Shown here piece by piece: positions 5,889-7,293 of a stretch of 7,293 bases of DNA; position 1 is the first letter of the stretch; every line of letters begins with the position of its first letter. This DNA is from Pseudomonadota bacterium (lineage in GTDB: Bacteria; Desulfobacterota; Syntrophia; Syntrophales; JADFWA01): assembly GCA_030610915.1 (NCBI GenBank), contig JAUWQS010000077.1, forward strand, positions 1 through 7,293, given 5' to 3'. Position numbers and translations under genes: made by a program. The notes under the pieces were generated by a model. The model made no database searches, was not told the origin of the DNA, and saw only the letters and a list, made by a program, of their open reading frames with translations.

Positions 5889-5929
5889 GGTTCACGGTTC
5901 AAGGTTCAAGGTTCAAGGTTCAGGGTTGG
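5881..5929. repeat. Period-7 repeat (GGTTCA core) at the rimO start
   Basis: Six in-register heptamers share the core GGTTCA: GGGTTCA at 5881, CGGTTCA at 5888 and 5895, and AGGTTCA at 5902, 5909 and 5916. A degenerate GGGTTGG follows at 5923. On the minus strand each unit reads TGAACC plus one base, so every junction offers TTG or GTG. The GTG used by rimO is one of these. Confidence 0.9.
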
Positions 5930-5945
5930 AGGTGAACCTATGTGC

Positions 5946-5976
5946 CTTGTTCCCACGGCTTCCGCATGGGAACGAG
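5946..5976. repeat. REP-like hairpin in the rimO upstream region
   Basis: CTTGTTCCCA (5946-5955) pairs with TGGGAACGAG (5967-5976), 10 bp with one G-T wobble. The 11-base loop can itself pair CGG with CCG. No T-tract follows on either strand. Sequences of the form GTTCCCA...TGGGAACGAG are recalled as common dispersed intergenic palindromes; this was not checked. Confidence 0.65.
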
Positions 5977-5990
5977 TCGATATTAAAAGA

Positions 5991-6028
5991 TGAACGTCCA
6001 ACATCGAACTTATTAATGCAAATATTAA
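5991..6028. repeat. Left part of an inverted period-7 array, split by an insertion
   Basis: Heptamers TGAACGT (5991), CCAACAT (5998), CGAACTT (6005), ATTAATG (6012) and CAAATAT (6019) run in register up to the 178-bp element. If that element and one target copy are removed, the register continues into 6214 and beyond. AACATCGAAC (6000-6009) is the exact inverted repeat of GTTCGATGTT (6299-6308). Confidence 0.55.
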
Positions 6029-6029
6029 A

Positions 6030-6207
6030 GTAACTACTCACGTAGTCAGGCTGAAGCTATTTAGACTGAAGGGGCCGGAAGAGTGCGATTGCGGCGCTTT
6101 GGCGGAGAAACAGCAGGTTCTTGTACCAAACATGGCTTCAAAATTCGCAGTATCCTCGCTTTCCCCTAACAGTTTTCAGCCTACAGCCTATCCACCTGAG
6201 TAGTTAC
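6030..6207. mobile_element. 178-bp MITE-like element with perfect 8-bp target duplication
   Basis: Terminal repeats GTAACTACTCA (6030-6040) and TGAGTAGTTAC (6197-6207) are perfect over 11 bp. They continue as a weaker match over about 45 bp, sharing AGGCTG, ACTG and AGGGG blocks. Immediately outside both ends is ATATTAAA (6022-6029 and 6208-6215), an exact 8-bp duplication. No transposase is encoded. The longest minus-strand frame inside it, a 31-codon frame from an ATG at 6133, has no recognised similarity and is probably chance. The termini differ from those of the 161-bp element, so this is a second family. Confidence 0.8.
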
Positions 6208-6213
6208 ATATTA

Positions 6214-6336
6214 AATACTAAAATGAAAAACGTAAAATGAAAAAACACCCTGCATTTCTCATTTTAGTATTTGCATTTTAGTATTCTCATTTCTCATTGT
6301 TCGATGTTCATTCCTTCAGCCTTCAGCCTTCAGCCT
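6214..6336. repeat. Inverted period-7 array downstream of ftsK
   Basis: From 6253 to 6336 twelve heptamers run in perfect register: CATTTCT, CATTTTA, GTATTTG, CATTTTA, GTATTCT, CATTTCT, CATTGTT, CGATGTT and CATTCCT, then TCAGCCT three times. From 6214 to 6241 four A-rich heptamers (AATACTA, AAATGAA, AAACGTA, AAATGAA) have the opposite-strand pattern. AAATACTAAAATGA (6213-6226) is the exact inverted repeat of 6259-6272. The array begins 9 bp after the ftsK stop codon in the ftsK direction and could fold into a long AT-rich hairpin in the transcript. Confidence 0.85.
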
Positions 6337-6344
6337 ATCTCTTG

Positions 6345-7293
6345 CTATCGAGGCAGCTTCCCTGCCAGGATCTTTCTTGGTTTGGAGCCATCTGAAGGGC
6401 CGACGACATCTTCAGCCTCCATTCTTTCAATAATGCGCGCCGCCCTATTATATCCTATCTTCATGTACCGCTGCACCAGAGAAATAGAGGCCTGCCCTAA
6501 ATCGGTGACGAGTTCAACCGCCTCATCATACTTCTCGTCAAGATCTTCATCACTCTTTTTATCTTTTGACGTCTCCGGCTTGTACTGCAATATCGATTCA
6601 TCGTAGGACGGTCTTCCCTGTTTCTCTATAAAATCGACTATTCTTTCAATTTCCTGATCGGACACATAGGCGCCATGGATTCGCTCGATCTTTGTTGTGC
6701 CGGGCGGCATGAAGAGCATATCACCCGCCCCTAAAAGATTCTCAGCGCCTAACTGGTCGAGTATCGTCCTCGAATCTACTTTTGATGAGACCTGAAAAGA
6801 GATCCGGGTGGGGAAGTTTGCCTTGATGATTCCCGTAATAACATCGACCGATGGTCTCTGTGTTGCCAGGATAAGATGGATTCCGGCGGCTCTTGCCATC
6901 TGTGCCAGACGGGTAAGAGATTCCTCCACATCCCTTTGAGCCACCATCATAAGATCGGCAAGTTCGTCGATAACTATGACGATATATGGGAGTTTTGCGG
7001 GTGGGTCAATATTCTCGTTTTGATCATTAGCCTCACCACCGCCGGGTTTCTGTTTTTTTGAGGTGAGATGAAGCGGATCTTTTTCCACCAGCTTGTTGTA
7101 TCTCTCGATATTTTTAGCTCCGGCCTCTCCTATCAGCGCATATCTCCGTTCCATCTCTTCAACCGCCCACCTGAGCACGGAAGAGGCCTTTTTGGGATTT
7201 ACCACCACCGGATGGATGAGGTGCGGTATGCCCTCATAACCGGAGAGTTCCAATCTCTTGGGATCTATCATAAGAAATTTTATTTCATCCGGC
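6345..7293 (-). CDS. ftsK: DNA translocase FtsK/SpoIIIE, C-terminal part, 5' end cut off by the window
   Basis: FtsK is a septum-located, hexameric ATP-driven DNA pump that clears and aligns chromosome termini for dimer resolution at division. The frame stays open to the window edge, and residues before the ATG at 7271 already read as family sequence (PDEIKFL), so that ATG is internal. Numbering the 315 visible residues, IDPKRLEL is at 9-16 and the Walker B strand is VIVIDELADLMM (Asp109, Glu110). LAQMARAAGIHLILATQRPS follows, then KANFPTRISFQVSSKVDSRT and LGAGDML. The C-terminal gamma winged helix, which reads polar KOPS-type sequences in known FtsK proteins, occupies about the last 65 residues with SISLVQRYMKIGYNRAARII and VGPSDGSKPRKIL. 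The N-terminal membrane domain and Walker A lie outside the window. The stop codon is TAG. Confidence 0.96.
   Translation of the reverse strand, partial: PDEIKFLMIDPKRLELSGYEGIPHLIHPVVVNPKKASSVLRWAVEEMERRYALIGEAGAKNIERYNKLVEKDPLHLTSKKQKPGGGEANDQNENIDPPAKLPYIVIVIDELADLMMVAQRDVEESLTRLAQMARAAGIHLILATQRPSVDVITGIIKANFPTRISFQVSSKVDSRTILDQLGAENLLGAGDMLFMPPGTTKIERIHGAYVSDQEIERIVDFIEKQGRPSYDESILQYKPETSKDKKSDEDLDEKYDEAVELVTDLGQASISLVQRYMKIGYNRAARIIERMEAEDVVGPSDGSKPRKILAGKLPR

Larger units (their letters stand above)
5889..6344. other. Gene-free spacer between ftsK and rimO, filled with repeats
   Basis: This 456-bp spacer has no convincing gene. It contains heptamer arrays at 5881-5929, 5991-6028 and 6214-6336, a hairpin at 5946-5976 and a 178-bp inserted element at 6030-6207. 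It must hold the ftsK 3' end signals and any separate rimO promoter. Minus-strand AT-rich words such as TTTAATAT near 6030 could serve as a -10 box, but no clear -35 partner was found. Confidence 0.75.

Noticed and set aside
5881..5936. CRISPR-like array
   Set aside because: The units are 7 bp and contiguous with no spacers, so this is a tandem repeat.
5470..6033. Plus-strand open frame of about 187 codons opposite rimO
   Set aside because: It is antisense to conserved rimO codons, and its tail is encoded by heptamer repeat and hairpin sequence. No domain is recognisable.
6345..7271. ATG at 7271 as the start of ftsK
   Set aside because: Upstream codons PDEIKFL match FtsK, and the Walker A region and membrane domain must lie further upstream.

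Overview
The window looks like chromosomal housekeeping DNA from a Gram-negative, probably anaerobic bacterium. The best guess is a Desulfobacterota/deltaproteobacterial relative. That placement is an inference from the protein styles, the moderate base composition and the many short palindromic and period-7 repeats between genes. No rRNA marker is present to confirm it. No tRNA, rRNA, CRISPR array or transposase gene was seen.

Layout. On the + strand, positions 1-1222 hold the 3' part of a SpoU/TrmH-type RNA 2'-O-methyltransferase gene. It overlaps by 23 bp a metallo-beta-lactamase-fold hydrolase gene of the COG1237 type. Positions 1223-1676 carry no gene and are packed with palindromes. Next comes nnr (1677-3248, + strand), a bifunctional NAD(P)HX epimerase/dehydratase. 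A short convergent region (3249-3393) separates it from three minus-strand genes. Read in their own direction these are ftsK (3' part, 7293-6345), rimO (5888-4545) and a polyprenyl diphosphate synthase gene (4368-3394).

The genes are ordinary: RNA modification, metabolite repair, isoprenoid side-chain synthesis, ribosomal protein S12 methylthiolation and chromosome segregation. They do not form one pathway. The pairs TrmH/MBL and rimO/polyprenyl synthase look like co-transcribed units.

The interest is between the genes. Two non-autonomous mobile elements can be delimited to the base. One is about 161 bp (4387-4547), with long imperfect terminal inverted repeats and a flanking 8-bp direct repeat CTCCGTTT. 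It sits between rimO and the prenyl synthase gene and supplies the rimO stop codon. It also carries a 27-codon open frame resembling the N-terminus of GxxExxY (PD-(D/E)XK-like) proteins. The other is 178 bp (6030-6207), with 11-bp perfect terminal repeats and a perfect 8-bp target duplication ATATTAAA. It has landed in a long inverted array of 7-bp repeats downstream of ftsK. Heptamer repeats with different sequences but the same period occur in at least three other places. One of them contains the apparent GTG start codon of rimO, which has no visible Shine-Dalgarno sequence.
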